This document shows, piece by piece, positions 19,387-28,067 of a stretch of 64,000 nt of DNA. The DNA lies in NCBI RefSeq assembly GCF_014647035.1, contig NZ_BMOK01000009.1:1-64000 (forward strand), given 5' to 3'. The position numbers were made by a program, and so were the translations under genes. Each line of letters starts with the position of its first letter. The first letter of the stretch is position 1. The DNA comes from Sporolactobacillus putidus. Its GTDB lineage: Bacteria; Bacillota; Bacilli; Bacillales; Sporolactobacillaceae. Under the pieces are notes generated by a model. The model was given only the letters and a program-made list of their open reading frames with translations. It was not told the origin of the DNA and made no database searches.

Positions 19387-19650
19387 TTAACGACTTTTGA
19401 CCAGCATTTGAACGGCTTCATTGATTAATTGATCAGATGATCCCTCGCCATTCTCGATTTGCCGGCGCAAACAATCTTCGAGATTTTTTCCGACAATAAG
19501 ACCCAGTGCGCGGTCCATCGCTGTCCGTGCCGCCGTCATTTGCATGACAATATTCCGGCAGTCCGCCCCTTCTTCCATCATTCGTAAAATTCCCTGAATT
19601 TGTCCATCAATACGTTTTAAACGATTTTTCATCTGCGTTGTATAGTCCAT
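19387..19650 (-). CDS. cstR: CstR-type persulfide-sensing repressor
   Basis: An 87-residue CsoR/RcnR-family repressor, all helical, which tetramerises and binds DNA dyads. It has Cys31 (GADCRNIV) and Cys60 (LEDCLRR), the two positions used by the persulfide sensor CstR. The copper-binding His of CsoR, four residues before the second Cys, is Asn56 here. This argues for sensing reactive sulfur species rather than Cu(I). It is downstream of the CoA-disulfide reductase fusion, separated by a hairpin, and probably has its own ribosome site AAAGGAG. CsoR-type dyads overlap the promoters of the fusion gene and the cupredoxin gene. Confidence 0.85.
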   Translation of the reverse strand: MDYTTQMKNRLKRIDGQIQGILRMMEEGADCRNIVMQMTAARTAMDRALGLIVGKNLEDCLRRQIENGEGSSDQLINEAVQMLVKSR

Positions 19651-19728
19651 AAAAAAGCTCCTTTCATAATTAAGAAGGCATATATCCGATAAATTATTTT
19701 AACTCAAGTAACAAGTGAAATGAAATAT

Positions 19729-19778
19729 GGTTATAGGAAAAAGGCTGGTCTTTAAAAACCTGCCTTTTTCCTATAACC
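19729..19778 (-). terminator. long hairpin between the fusion gene and cstR
   Basis: Twenty-base arms starting GGTTATAGGAAAAAGGC pair with one mismatch around a short A/T loop. It directly follows the fusion gene on the minus strand. It probably terminates or attenuates transcription before cstR, giving a lower repressor level. Confidence 0.7.
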
Positions 19779-19821
19779 ACGTCGCACTGTATTTTATATG
19801 CTCAATATTGTCTGAAAAAAA

Positions 19822-22293
19822 TCAGATAAACAGGTTTACGTTTGCTTTTGCTGCTTCGCCCAGGTAGCTGGCTACGCCTCCGAACTCAACGCCGTCCATT
19901 ATTTCCTCACGTTTGACGCCCATCAAATCCATACTCATTGTACACGCCACCATTTTAACCCCCAATTGTTTTGCTTTTTCAATCATCGTTGATAACCCAT
20001 CAACATTCTTTTGAGCCATAACTTTCTTAATCATTTTCGGTCCCATACCTGCCATATTCATCCGTGAAAGGGGTAAATGGTCGACTCCTTTGGGCAGCAT
20101 TTTATCAAATAACTTATCCGTACCCGTTTTGCTGATTTTTTCAGAGGTATTCTTCTTAATAATATTTAACCCCCAGAAAGTAAAGAAAAGGGTAACAGGT
20201 TTCCCCATCGCTGCTGCGCCGGTAGCAATAATAAACGTAGCGATTGCCTTATCTAAATCCCCGTCAAAGACAACCATTGTTGTTGCCCCGGATAAATTAG
20301 AAGATACTTTTGAAGGCTCTGAAACCTCTTGCTTTTCAGCTTTGGAACCCTTTAATAAAGTGGCCACAACTTTACTGCCGATAATATCATTGCTCAATAG
20401 TTTATTTCCTGTTGCATTTGCCCAGGCAACAATATCTTTATGAAAACCGAAATCGGAGGCCTGAACTTTTAAAATATCGCCGTTACCCATTCGTTCCATA
20501 GATTCTTTAACCTTGAGTATCGGTCCCGGACATTGCAAACCGCAGGCATCCACCTCAATCCTTGAACATTCCGGGGCTTTATTCAAAGAAGCAGAAGAAT
20601 GATCACCATTGTTGGGTGTTCGGTGAACAGATTGCGAAGATGTCCCTACCTGATATTTTGATTGCTCGTAGGTTTTCAGCCCGCCATCCAAATTATAGGC
20701 GTCGAACCCATTCAACATCAGTATCCGCACTGCATTATAACCACGAAGCCCGACGGAACAGTATACATAAATCGGCTGATCCTTCGGAAGTTCATGAAGA
20801 CGCCCTCTTAGTTCGCCTCTAGGAATATGATAAGCACCTGCAAGTTTCCCGGAATTTAATTCAAACGCCTCTCGTACATCTAAAAAATAAGCCCCGCTAG
20901 ATTGAAGTGCATCCACCTCGTGCCACTGAATCGTTTTGACCAGCCCTTGCTGAAGATCAGCACCTACATAACCCGCATAGTTGACGGGATCCTTTGCAGA
21001 AGCAAAAGGAGGCGCGTAGGCAACTTCGATCAATTGGAGATCATCTATTGTTCCATTTAACCGCATAACTGTCGAAATCATGTCAATTCGCTTATCGACA
21101 CCCTCAGTACCAATTGCCTGAGCACCGAGAATTCTGCCCTGTGGAGTAAAGATAACTTTTAATTCAATGGGAGCAGCGCCCGGATAATATCCTGCATGCG
21201 AATTAGGATGCAGATGAATGGCCAGATAATCAATCCCGCCGTTCTTCAGCGAGCGTTCATTTTTACCCGTCGTCGCGATCGTTAAAGCGAACACTTTGGC
21301 TACCGCCGTTCCTTGAATCGAAGGATTGTCAACCTCTAAACCATTTAAGTAATCCGCCAATAGTCTTCCCTGACGATTTGCCGGACCTGCTAATGGGATT
21401 AATGTCGGCTTATGGGTGACAAAATCTGTAACCTCAATCACATCGCCAATGGCAAAAATATCTGGTATATTGGTCTCAAAATGATTATCAACAACAATTG
21501 CATTCTTTATGCCGGTTTTGATGCCTGCTTTTTGAGCTAATTTACTGTCAGGCATAACACCAATCGCCATCACTGTTAAATCTGTATCTAATTGTTTCCC
21601 GCTGTTTAATACGACGGTATGCCCCTCGTCGGAAAAATGATTGACTCCATCGTTTAAGATGAGTCTGACACCTTGGAGTTCAATCTGTTCATGGACAAAT
21701 TGTGCCATTTCAAAATCAAGCGGGGCCATGACTTGCGGACTCGCCTCAACAAGAGAAACATCCAGCCCAAGTTCTGAAAGATTTTCGGTCATTTCCAGCC
21801 CAATGAATCCCCCACCAATAATAGTAACCTTTTGAACCGTATTTTTTTCAATGTAGTTTTTAATTTTCTCGACATCCGGAATATTTCTAACTGAAAAAAC
21901 ATTTTTCGAACGGTCAATCCCAGGGATTTTCGGAACAAGGGGACTTGCACCCGTGGAGAGAATCAAGCGATCATAATGATCCGTGGACTCATCCCCGCTC
22001 AATACATTTTTTACAGTAATGCTGTGTTTTTGAGGGTCAATATCGATCACTTCAGTATTGTTATGAACTTCAATGTTAAAGTCCTTTACCATGTTCTCTA
22101 CTGACTCGACAAGCAAGGAATCTTTCTCTCGTATGATTCCTCCTACATAATAAGGGAGTCCACAATTTGCAAAGGAGATAAATTCTCCTTTTTCATACAT
22201 AATGATTTCATTTTCTTCGCTTAAACGGCGAAGCCTTGTAGCCACACTGGCACCGCCTGCAACGCCCCCCACAATAATAATGCGTTGTTTCAC
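19822..22293 (-). CDS. cdr: CoA-disulfide reductase-rhodanese-TusA-DsrE fusion
   Basis: An 823-residue, four-domain sulfur enzyme. Residues 1-440 form a FAD/NAD(P)H disulfide reductase (IIVGGVAGGAS; active Cys44 in SFANCGLPYY; IFAIGDV). Residues 455-550 are a rhodanese with Cys512 in VYCSVGLRG. Residues 575-655 are a TusA/SirA domain with the CPGP motif (Cys588). Residues 671-823 are a DsrE-like domain with Cys784 in VACTMSMDLMG. Such fusions reduce CoA- or protein-persulfides and relay sulfane sulfur, protecting against sulfide stress. The start is GTG 22293 behind AGGAGG; the longer frame to 22338 lacks a ribosome site. A CsoR/CstR dyad overlaps its promoter. Confidence 0.9.
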   Translation of the reverse strand: MKQRIIIVGGVAGGASVATRLRRLSEENEIIMYEKGEFISFANCGLPYYVGGIIREKDSLLVESVENMVKDFNIEVHNNTEVIDIDPQKHSITVKNVLSGDESTDHYDRLILSTGASPLVPKIPGIDRSKNVFSVRNIPDVEKIKNYIEKNTVQKVTIIGGGFIGLEMTENLSELGLDVSLVEASPQVMAPLDFEMAQFVHEQIELQGVRLILNDGVNHFSDEGHTVVLNSGKQLDTDLTVMAIGVMPDSKLAQKAGIKTGIKNAIVVDNHFETNIPDIFAIGDVIEVTDFVTHKPTLIPLAGPANRQGRLLADYLNGLEVDNPSIQGTAVAKVFALTIATTGKNERSLKNGGIDYLAIHLHPNSHAGYYPGAAPIELKVIFTPQGRILGAQAIGTEGVDKRIDMISTVMRLNGTIDDLQLIEVAYAPPFASAKDPVNYAGYVGADLQQGLVKTIQWHEVDALQSSGAYFLDVREAFELNSGKLAGAYHIPRGELRGRLHELPKDQPIYVYCSVGLRGYNAVRILMLNGFDAYNLDGGLKTYEQSKYQVGTSSQSVHRTPNNGDHSSASLNKAPECSRIEVDACGLQCPGPILKVKESMERMGNGDILKVQASDFGFHKDIVAWANATGNKLLSNDIIGSKVVATLLKGSKAEKQEVSEPSKVSSNLSGATTMVVFDGDLDKAIATFIIATGAAAMGKPVTLFFTFWGLNIIKKNTSEKISKTGTDKLFDKMLPKGVDHLPLSRMNMAGMGPKMIKKVMAQKNVDGLSTMIEKAKQLGVKMVACTMSMDLMGVKREEIMDGVEFGGVASYLGEAAKANVNLFI

Positions 22294-22357
22294 AATAATC
22301 CCTCCTGGTTGAAGTATTCCATGGTATTGAAAATCCATGAGAAACTATTCACTAATT

Positions 22358-22387
22358 ATTATACCCCGTGGAGTATATTGACTACAA
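22358..22387 (-). promoter_or_regulatory. cdr promoter with CstR-type operator
   Basis: On the minus strand TTGTAG (22387-22382) and TATAAT (22363-22358) are 18 bases apart. The dyad ATACCCCGTGGAGTAT at 22361-22376 covers the spacer and touches the -10, fitting repression by a CsoR-family protein. Confidence 0.75.
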
Positions 22388-22512
22388 GATCCATTTTTGA
22401 AAAGGATGAATGTTGCTTTTTCAGATAGAACTGCAGAGAGTTACTGGAGCTATAACAGAATAATGATTTGCAAGCTAACTACATCGGATTGAAAAGTCGT
22501 TTCTGGATTTAA

Positions 22513-22532
22513 TATACCTATATGGGTATAAT
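22513..22532 (+). promoter_or_regulatory. cupredoxin promoter with CstR-type operator
   Basis: The dyad TATACCTATATGGGTATA at 22513-22530 overlaps a TATAAT -10 at 22527-22532. The layout copies that of the cdr promoter, so both genes should respond to the same repressor. The -35 (TGGATT near 22504) is weak. Confidence 0.7.
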
Positions 22533-22572
22533 TGAGGCGTAATGATAAACTGCGTAAAAGAGGTGAATCACG

Positions 22573-23208
22573 ATGAAAAAATGGGCATTAATCATTGCCT
22601 CTTCCATTGTGATACTTATTGCAGGCATTTGGATCGGCCAGTCGATCAGCGGGTATCCCTCAATGCATTGGTTTTCACAAGGTCCATGGGGTTATGGTAT
22701 GGGGAATATGATGCGGGAAAGCTCGCGTTATGTGAATGGTCCGGTGACCTCCTCAGAGGATATTAGAAATCAAATAACCGGGTCTTTGAAAGGGACAAAA
22801 ATTGACAGACAAAAAAACACAATCACATACTCCGGTAATCAGGTCAGCTGGGTTGTTCAAAGCGGAACCGGAAAAAACGACGGAAAATTTGTTATCGGCA
22901 ACATGGCGAACCCGACGATTCATATTCCTGTAAATACTACGATAACCCTGCAATTTGATAATCAGGATGAGGATGTACCCCATGGGTTTGAAGTGACCAC
23001 CGCGGCGCCGCCTTATGATCGAATGGCGATGATGGATGGGGCAGCAGTCACCAATGCGATCATACCTCCACTACCGAAAGCCCATAATCAACAGTATCCC
23101 GTTAGACAAACAACGTTTCAGATTAACCAGCCGGGTCAGTATTATTATATCTGCCAGTATCCCGGACACGCAGCAAAGGGAATGTACGGAAAAATGATCG
23201 TTGAATAA
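22573..23208 (+). CDS. membrane-anchored cupredoxin
   Basis: A 211-residue extracytoplasmic protein with an N-terminal membrane anchor or signal (residues 4-22) and a cupredoxin domain from about 75 to 211. The type 1 copper ligands are all visible: His137 in VPHGFEV, then Cys194, His199 and Met204 in YICQYPGHAAKGMYGKM. The spacing resembles sulfocyanin/rusticyanin-like blue copper proteins, which carry single electrons. Between the anchor and the domain lies a Gly/Met/Trp-rich segment. ATG 22573 has GAGGTG eight bases upstream. It is divergent from the persulfide reductase gene and shares its operator type, linking it to sulfur stress. Its redox partner is unknown. Confidence 0.82.
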   Translation: MKKWALIIASSIVILIAGIWIGQSISGYPSMHWFSQGPWGYGMGNMMRESSRYVNGPVTSSEDIRNQITGSLKGTKIDRQKNTITYSGNQVSWVVQSGTGKNDGKFVIGNMANPTIHIPVNTTITLQFDNQDEDVPHGFEVTTAAPPYDRMAMMDGAAVTNAIIPPLPKAHNQQYPVRQTTFQINQPGQYYYICQYPGHAAKGMYGKMIVE

Positions 23209-23391
23209 ATGCTATTGACTTGTAAATCTAGATTACGAGAGTAAATTAACGTCTGCAAATAATCCGCCCTTAATTTGACAGAGCGCGGATTAACTTTAAA
23301 CAGCCCCGTTATTTGCATAAAGGGGATCGCCCCAGTGCTCGTTGTTGCCACAGGATCGATCCCTCTTTTATATCCTCATTATTCAATTCTT

Positions 23392-24441
23392 TTACTGATT
23401 TGCTTTATCAACGAATTCGTTCGTATAGGTTTTGCTTAAGTCAACCTTTTTCACAGCCGGTTTGAATGAAGAAAGTATTTTTTGAACGTTTTGGGGAACA
23501 CCGGCAGGCATCTTACCATCGGTTGTAAACATTGAAAGCTGGCCTTTCAATGCTTGGACGTACAAGCTTTGGTTACCTGCATAATAATCAGACGGCATTT
23601 TAGCAGCGATTTGTTCTGGAGTATGGGTGCTCATCCATTTTAACGTAGCAACATAAGCATCTACAAGTTTCTGAACGGTATCTTTGTGAGCGTTGACATA
23701 ATCGTTCGTCATGTAAAGGCTTGTCGAAGCATATCCGCCGCCTAAAGCTTGATGAGCAGCAGCCTTATGGTTCATGTCAACCAATGTGTATGCTATATCC
23801 TGGTTCTGCAGTATAGAAGCAGTGGGTTCGCTTGTCACAGCCGCATCGATTTTACCGTTTTTCATAGCAGCGATTAACGTAGCGCCGGCGCCTACCGGAA
23901 TGGGTGAATAATCACTTTCTTTTCCGCCGCCTTTGACAACGTTATACGTTGCAAGCATGTTTGTAGAAGAACCTAGACCGGTGATACCAATCTTCAATCC
24001 TTTTAAGTCAGAAATGGTTTTTACTTTGTCTTTCAGACGGTTGGATACCATCAACGTTTCCCCTGGAACGTCTGCCATTGTAACGACAGCCTCCACTTGT
24101 TTGCCTTTTGTTGCAAGGTCCAGAGTATGGTCATAGAAACCGCCGGCTCCGTCCGTTTGACCGGCCAGCATGGCTACTTCAGCGTCCTGTCCGGCACTTT
24201 CTTCCACAAGGCTGACGTTGACTCCGTATTTATCATAGTAACCAAGCTGCTGGGCAAGCATAAACGGCATGTAAATGATTTTCTCCAATCCGCCAACCAT
24301 GATAACGACTCTGGGCTTCGTCGTGGAACTGTTGTTACTTGAAGAACTCGGCGCAGTCGATGCACAACCTGCTAATAGCATTGCGGAAACGACAATACCT
24401 GACACGCCTGCTGCTATTTTTTTCATTGCACTTTTTTTCAT
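23392..24441 (-). CDS. NitT/TauT-family ABC substrate-binding lipoprotein
   Basis: A 349-residue extracytoplasmic binding lipoprotein. A signal peptide ends in the lipobox LLAGC (Cys26), followed by a Ser/Asn/Thr-rich linker. The mature part has the SsuA/THI5-like fold of the nitrate/sulfonate/bicarbonate/pyrimidine-precursor group, with GYYDKYGVNVSLVEESAGQDAEVAMLAGQTDGAGG, and later KGLKIGITGLGSSTNMLATYNVV. The ligand is not predictable. GGAGGGG precedes the ATG. It is the last gene of the ATPase-permease-binding protein operon, 22 bases after the permease. Confidence 0.85.
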   Translation of the reverse strand: MKKSAMKKIAAGVSGIVVSAMLLAGCASTAPSSSSNNSSTTKPRVVIMVGGLEKIIYMPFMLAQQLGYYDKYGVNVSLVEESAGQDAEVAMLAGQTDGAGGFYDHTLDLATKGKQVEAVVTMADVPGETLMVSNRLKDKVKTISDLKGLKIGITGLGSSTNMLATYNVVKGGGKESDYSPIPVGAGATLIAAMKNGKIDAAVTSEPTASILQNQDIAYTLVDMNHKAAAHQALGGGYASTSLYMTNDYVNAHKDTVQKLVDAYVATLKWMSTHTPEQIAAKMPSDYYAGNQSLYVQALKGQLSMFTTDGKMPAGVPQNVQKILSSFKPAVKKVDLSKTYTNEFVDKANQ

Positions 24442-24463
24442 GTAAACCCCTCCAAACTGTTAT

Positions 24464-25321
24464 TTATTTTCGAACATATCGCCAAGCAATAAAACGTTTT
24501 TCAAGCTTTGAAACACCCCAGTCGGCAATAAGCGCCGTAACCGAAAGGATGAGCATTCCGGCAAATACTCCCGTTGTATCAAATGCTCCTTGAGATTGGG
24601 CAATTAAATAGCCTAATCCATGAGTTGCCCCAATAAATTCTCCAACAACCGCCCCGATTAACGCGAATCCAAAACTGGAATGAAGGCTGGAGAGGATCCA
24701 AGTCAACGCAGAGGGTATAATCACATGCCGAGCCAGTTGGCCTTTGCTCGCGCCAAGAAGGCGTGCATTGTTGACCAAATTTCGGTCCACTTCACGTACA
24801 CCCTGAAAAGCATTGAAGAATACGATAAAAAATGTTAACACAAGCCCGGAAGCAACTTTTGACGGCATGCCGAGTCCAAACCACAGGATAAAAATAGGAA
24901 CTAAAACAACACGCGGAATGGCGTTGATCATTTTAATGTACGGTCCTAAAATGACGGATAGCAACTCATTAACACCCAGTGCATAGCCAAAGATAATCCC
25001 AAAAACACCACCCAGGATGAAGGAGAGGATCGTTTCTTCGAAGGTCACCCAAAATTGAAGCCACAGGGGGCCTGCTGTCGTTCCGTTTACAGCCCATGTC
25101 CAAATATGTTTAACGATGTCAAAAGGACTGGAGAAAAAGAACGGATCAATTATTTTATTACTCGATAAAAATTGCCAGGATCCCGTCAATACAACAAATA
25201 CCGCAAGCTGTAAACTCAAATTTCGGGCCCTGAGCTTTAACGCTTCTCTCTTTAACTCAGCCTTTCGTGAAACCACTTCCCTACTTGCGGGACTAACTAC
25301 TGAATTTATTTGCATTTTCAT
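24464..25321 (-). CDS. NitT/TauT-family ABC permease
   Basis: A 285-residue inner-membrane permease with about six helices. The EAA-type loop that docks the ATPase is visible in NARLLGASKGQLARHVIIPSA. LIGAVVGEFIGATHGLGYLI near the end is typical of SsuC/TauC-like permeases. Its ATG lies inside the ATPase gene, giving a 29-base overlap, with GAGGTG ten bases upstream. It forms the transporter with the flanking genes. Confidence 0.87.
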   Translation of the reverse strand: MKMQINSVVSPASREVVSRKAELKREALKLRARNLSLQLAVFVVLTGSWQFLSSNKIIDPFFFSSPFDIVKHIWTWAVNGTTAGPLWLQFWVTFEETILSFILGGVFGIIFGYALGVNELLSVILGPYIKMINAIPRVVLVPIFILWFGLGMPSKVASGLVLTFFIVFFNAFQGVREVDRNLVNNARLLGASKGQLARHVIIPSALTWILSSLHSSFGFALIGAVVGEFIGATHGLGYLIAQSQGAFDTTGVFAGMLILSVTALIADWGVSKLEKRFIAWRYVRK

Positions 25322-26144
25322 AGCTGATGATCACCTCGTCCCTCAGATCTTGCCATATTTGTTGGTGAATCCTCATAAAAGCGGGGTCAAAGCTTATTTC
25401 CGCAACATTACGAGGTCTTGGTAAATCAATCCGATAATCCCCTTTGACCCTTGCTCCTGGTCCCGCTGTAAGAACAATGACCCGATCACTGAGCGCAATC
25501 GCTTCTTCTAAATCATGGGTGATAAAAAAAACAGAAGCAGAGGTCTCTTCCCAGATTCTTAGCAATTCATCTTCCATTAAATGTCTTGTGTGAACATCAA
25601 GCGCTGAAAAGGGCTCATCCATAAGGAGAATTTCTGGTTGAACAATCAAGCATTGGGCCAATGCCACCCGTTTCCTCATCCCTCCGGAAAGCTGGGACGG
25701 ATAATGACCCTCAAAGTCTTTAAGTCCAACCCTTGCAATCCACTTCCTTGCTTCATCATTGGCCTCTGCTTTGTTTTTGCCTCGCAGCCTTAGTCCCAGC
25801 GAAACATTATCCATAACGGTTTTCCACGGAAAAGCATTTTCTGTTTGGAAAACACATGCGGCCCGCTGGTTCGTCCCTTCCAGTTTTTGACCGGAGATAT
25901 ACACCTTACCTTGTGTAGGAGGCTCGAATCCCGCAATTAGGCTTAGTGTGGTTGATTTCCCGCAGCCCGTCGGTCCGACAATCGACACAAATTCCCCCTT
26001 TGGAATTTGCAAATTAATACCCTGCAACACGGAATGAACGTCACCCGAAGGCTTGACAAATTCCTTCGATATCCCTTTGAGTTCGATCATAGCTGGTTCA
26101 GTCTGAGTATTAGCCTGATATACCGTCTCCAAAGCACTCATCAC
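25293..26144 (-). CDS. NitT/TauT-family ABC ATPase
   Basis: A 283-residue ATPase that energises the adjacent permease. Walker A is GPTGCGKSTT, the Q-loop region is VFQTENAFPWKTV, the signature is LSGGMRKRVALAQ, Walker B is EILLMDEPFSALD and the H-loop is FFITHDLEEAI. It is first in the operon, behind a GGAGGGAAAG ribosome site. A cre site 24 bases upstream of the start implies CcpA control. It is divergent from a CitA/CitB-type two-component system that may control it. Confidence 0.88.
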   Translation of the reverse strand: MMSALETVYQANTQTEPAMIELKGISKEFVKPSGDVHSVLQGINLQIPKGEFVSIVGPTGCGKSTTLSLIAGFEPPTQGKVYISGQKLEGTNQRAACVFQTENAFPWKTVMDNVSLGLRLRGKNKAEANDEARKWIARVGLKDFEGHYPSQLSGGMRKRVALAQCLIVQPEILLMDEPFSALDVHTRHLMEDELLRIWEETSASVFFITHDLEEAIALSDRVIVLTAGPGARVKGDYRIDLPRPRNVAEISFDPAFMRIHQQIWQDLRDEVIISYENANKFSS

Positions 26145-26167
26145 TTTCCCTCCATTTCTCTTCGATT

Positions 26168-26181
26168 TGATAGCGCTTACA
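26168..26181. promoter_or_regulatory. cre site of the NitT/TauT operon
   Basis: On the minus strand TGTAAGCGCTATCA fits the CcpA consensus TGWAANCGNTNWCA at every position. It lies 24 bases before the ATPase start, where bound CcpA would block transcription. Confidence 0.65.
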
Positions 26182-26398
26182 TTACTGATTATATATTTTT
26201 CAAATTTTATATAAATATTTTGCCAATATAAGTGATAAAAGTAATAAAGACGATTAAAACGATTTCCACAACAAGAAAAACAGTGTATTTGTCTCTATAA
26301 ACGGTACTAAAAAACATCGGGTAAAGAAGGAAATCCTACGATAAATGTCTAAATTCCTTTCTAGTCGATCCTTTATCTGATGAAAGGAGCATCAAATC

Positions 26399-26479
26399 AT
26401 GCCCAGATCCATCGTATTTGAAGATGCGGCCAGTCGGCTGGAAGAAGTCGCTGAGGAGTTGATTAGATATGAAACGTAA
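26399..26479 (+). CDS. 26-codon ORF overlapping the kinase start
   Basis: ATG 26399 follows a strong AAAGGAG at nine-base spacing, better than most in the window. The 26-residue product starts MPRSIVFEDAASRLEEVAEE and ends LIRYET. It overlaps the kinase gene by 11 bases, and the kinase ribosome site GAGGAG lies inside it. This predicts translational coupling or a regulatory leader peptide. The peptide is acidic and probably helical, and no family is recognised. Confidence 0.6.
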   Translation: MPRSIVFEDAASRLEEVAEELIRYET

Positions 26480-28067
26480 AAAAAATCGGGTAAAGCTGCG
26501 CACCAAAATCAACCTTCTTATCTTATTAAATCTCCTTTTTGTCCTTTTGCTTTTTATCGTTTCTCTTTCTTGGATCATGGTGCATCGTGAGTTTGATGAA
26601 ACAGGCCAAAATGCTTTAGCAACCGCAAAAACGGTTGCAGCATTACCGGAAATTGTTCAAGCCTTTAAAGAACCGAATCCTTCTCTACAAATTCAACCCA
26701 TTGCCGAAATTCTCCGAAAAAAAATAGGCGCTCAGTTTATTGTCGTTTCAAATATGAATTTAATTCGTTACAGCCATCCTGACCTGAAAATGATTGGACA
26801 ACACATGGTGGGTAATGATGATACTTTAGTTTCGGGTGAACAAGGGAGCATTACCCAGGCTACCGGTACTCTCGGTCTTTCTATACGCGGGAAGTATCCC
26901 ATTTTTGATCTTCATCATCATCAGATTGGGGTTGTGTCCGTCGGTTTTCTTATCCAGGATATCTGGAAAAAGCTGACTTCATTAATTCTTGAAATCATCG
27001 GTCTTGGCGCCATTGCCGTAGTTGTTGGACTTATCGGTGCATTTATTCTCTCCGGACATATTAAAAAACAAATCTTTAATATGGAACCAAATGAAATCGC
27101 TTTCTTGACAAATCAGCAGGCTGCTATACTTGAATCCATTCGGGAAGGAATCATTGCCATTGATACAACTGGGAAAATAACAACATTAAACCGGGAAGCA
27201 AAAAATATGCTGGAAGACAATAATGGTAATTTAATCGGCAGAGAGATAGCCCATATTTTACCAAACTCCCGGCTTACCGAAGTCATGAAAAAGGGGGCTC
27301 CACAATATGATCATCAGATGATCATGGGAAATTCTCTGGTTGTCGTTAACAGGATACCTGTGATGTTTAACGGAGAGGTAATCGGAGCGGTGGCGAGTTT
27401 TCGTGATAAACTTCATCTTGATCAATTGGAAAATAGGCTTGCCGATATCGGTAAATATGCGGATACATTACGCAGCCAGCGCCATGAATTTATGAACAAG
27501 CTTCATCTTATTTCCGGTTTGATCCAAATGCGGGAATATGACCTTGTCCGGAAACTCATTGCTCAAGTAAATGGTGAACAGCAAAATGTACTTAATTTCT
27601 TTCTGGCCCATATCCGTGACCCGGCAATTGTTGGGGTTCTTATCGGGAAAATGCATCGGGCCAAAGAACTTGGTATTCACCTGACGATTACCCCAGAGTC
27701 ATATGTTCCGGATCGCTGCCCGCATCGGGACATTGTTCTAACGATTCTTGGAAATGCCATTGAAAATGCCATAGAAGCCATTCAATCGACTGCAAGGGAT
27801 AAGCGGGATGCTATGATTTCCATTCACTTTAAAACTGAAACGGCAGGCCTTTACATGGAAGTTAAAGATAATGGCCCGGGAATTGATCCCAATCTCGGTA
27901 ATAAACTATTTGATGATGGGGGCACAACGAAAGGTCCTGGCAGAGGTTTTGGATTAGCATTGGTTTCCCGTTTAGTTTCACGAATAAGTGGGCGTATACA
28001 AATGGTTTCTTCTTCAGCAGGGGCAACATTGCAGGTTAACTTACCTATACTGGAGGGACAAAAATGA
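26469..28067 (+). CDS. CitA/DcuS-type sensor histidine kinase
   Basis: A 532-residue membrane sensor kinase. Helix 1 is at 14-36, an extracytoplasmic single-Cache-type domain spans about 37-170 (IVVSNMNLIRYSHPD, VVSVGFLIQDIW), helix 2 is at 172-195, a PAS domain is near 215-315, and the Spo0B-type dimerisation helix carries His339 in RSQRHEFMNKLHLISGLIQM. The ATPase motifs are GNAIENAIEAI, DNGPGID and GRGFGLALV. Relatives sense citrate or C4-dicarboxylates. ATG 26469 has GAGGAG ten bases upstream. It overlaps the regulator gene by four bases and is divergent from the NitT/TauT importer. Confidence 0.88.
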   Translation: MKRKKNRVKLRTKINLLILLNLLFVLLLFIVSLSWIMVHREFDETGQNALATAKTVAALPEIVQAFKEPNPSLQIQPIAEILRKKIGAQFIVVSNMNLIRYSHPDLKMIGQHMVGNDDTLVSGEQGSITQATGTLGLSIRGKYPIFDLHHHQIGVVSVGFLIQDIWKKLTSLILEIIGLGAIAVVVGLIGAFILSGHIKKQIFNMEPNEIAFLTNQQAAILESIREGIIAIDTTGKITTLNREAKNMLEDNNGNLIGREIAHILPNSRLTEVMKKGAPQYDHQMIMGNSLVVVNRIPVMFNGEVIGAVASFRDKLHLDQLENRLADIGKYADTLRSQRHEFMNKLHLISGLIQMREYDLVRKLIAQVNGEQQNVLNFFLAHIRDPAIVGVLIGKMHRAKELGIHLTITPESYVPDRCPHRDIVLTILGNAIENAIEAIQSTARDKRDAMISIHFKTETAGLYMEVKDNGPGIDPNLGNKLFDDGGTTKGPGRGFGLALVSRLVSRISGRIQMVSSSAGATLQVNLPILEGQK

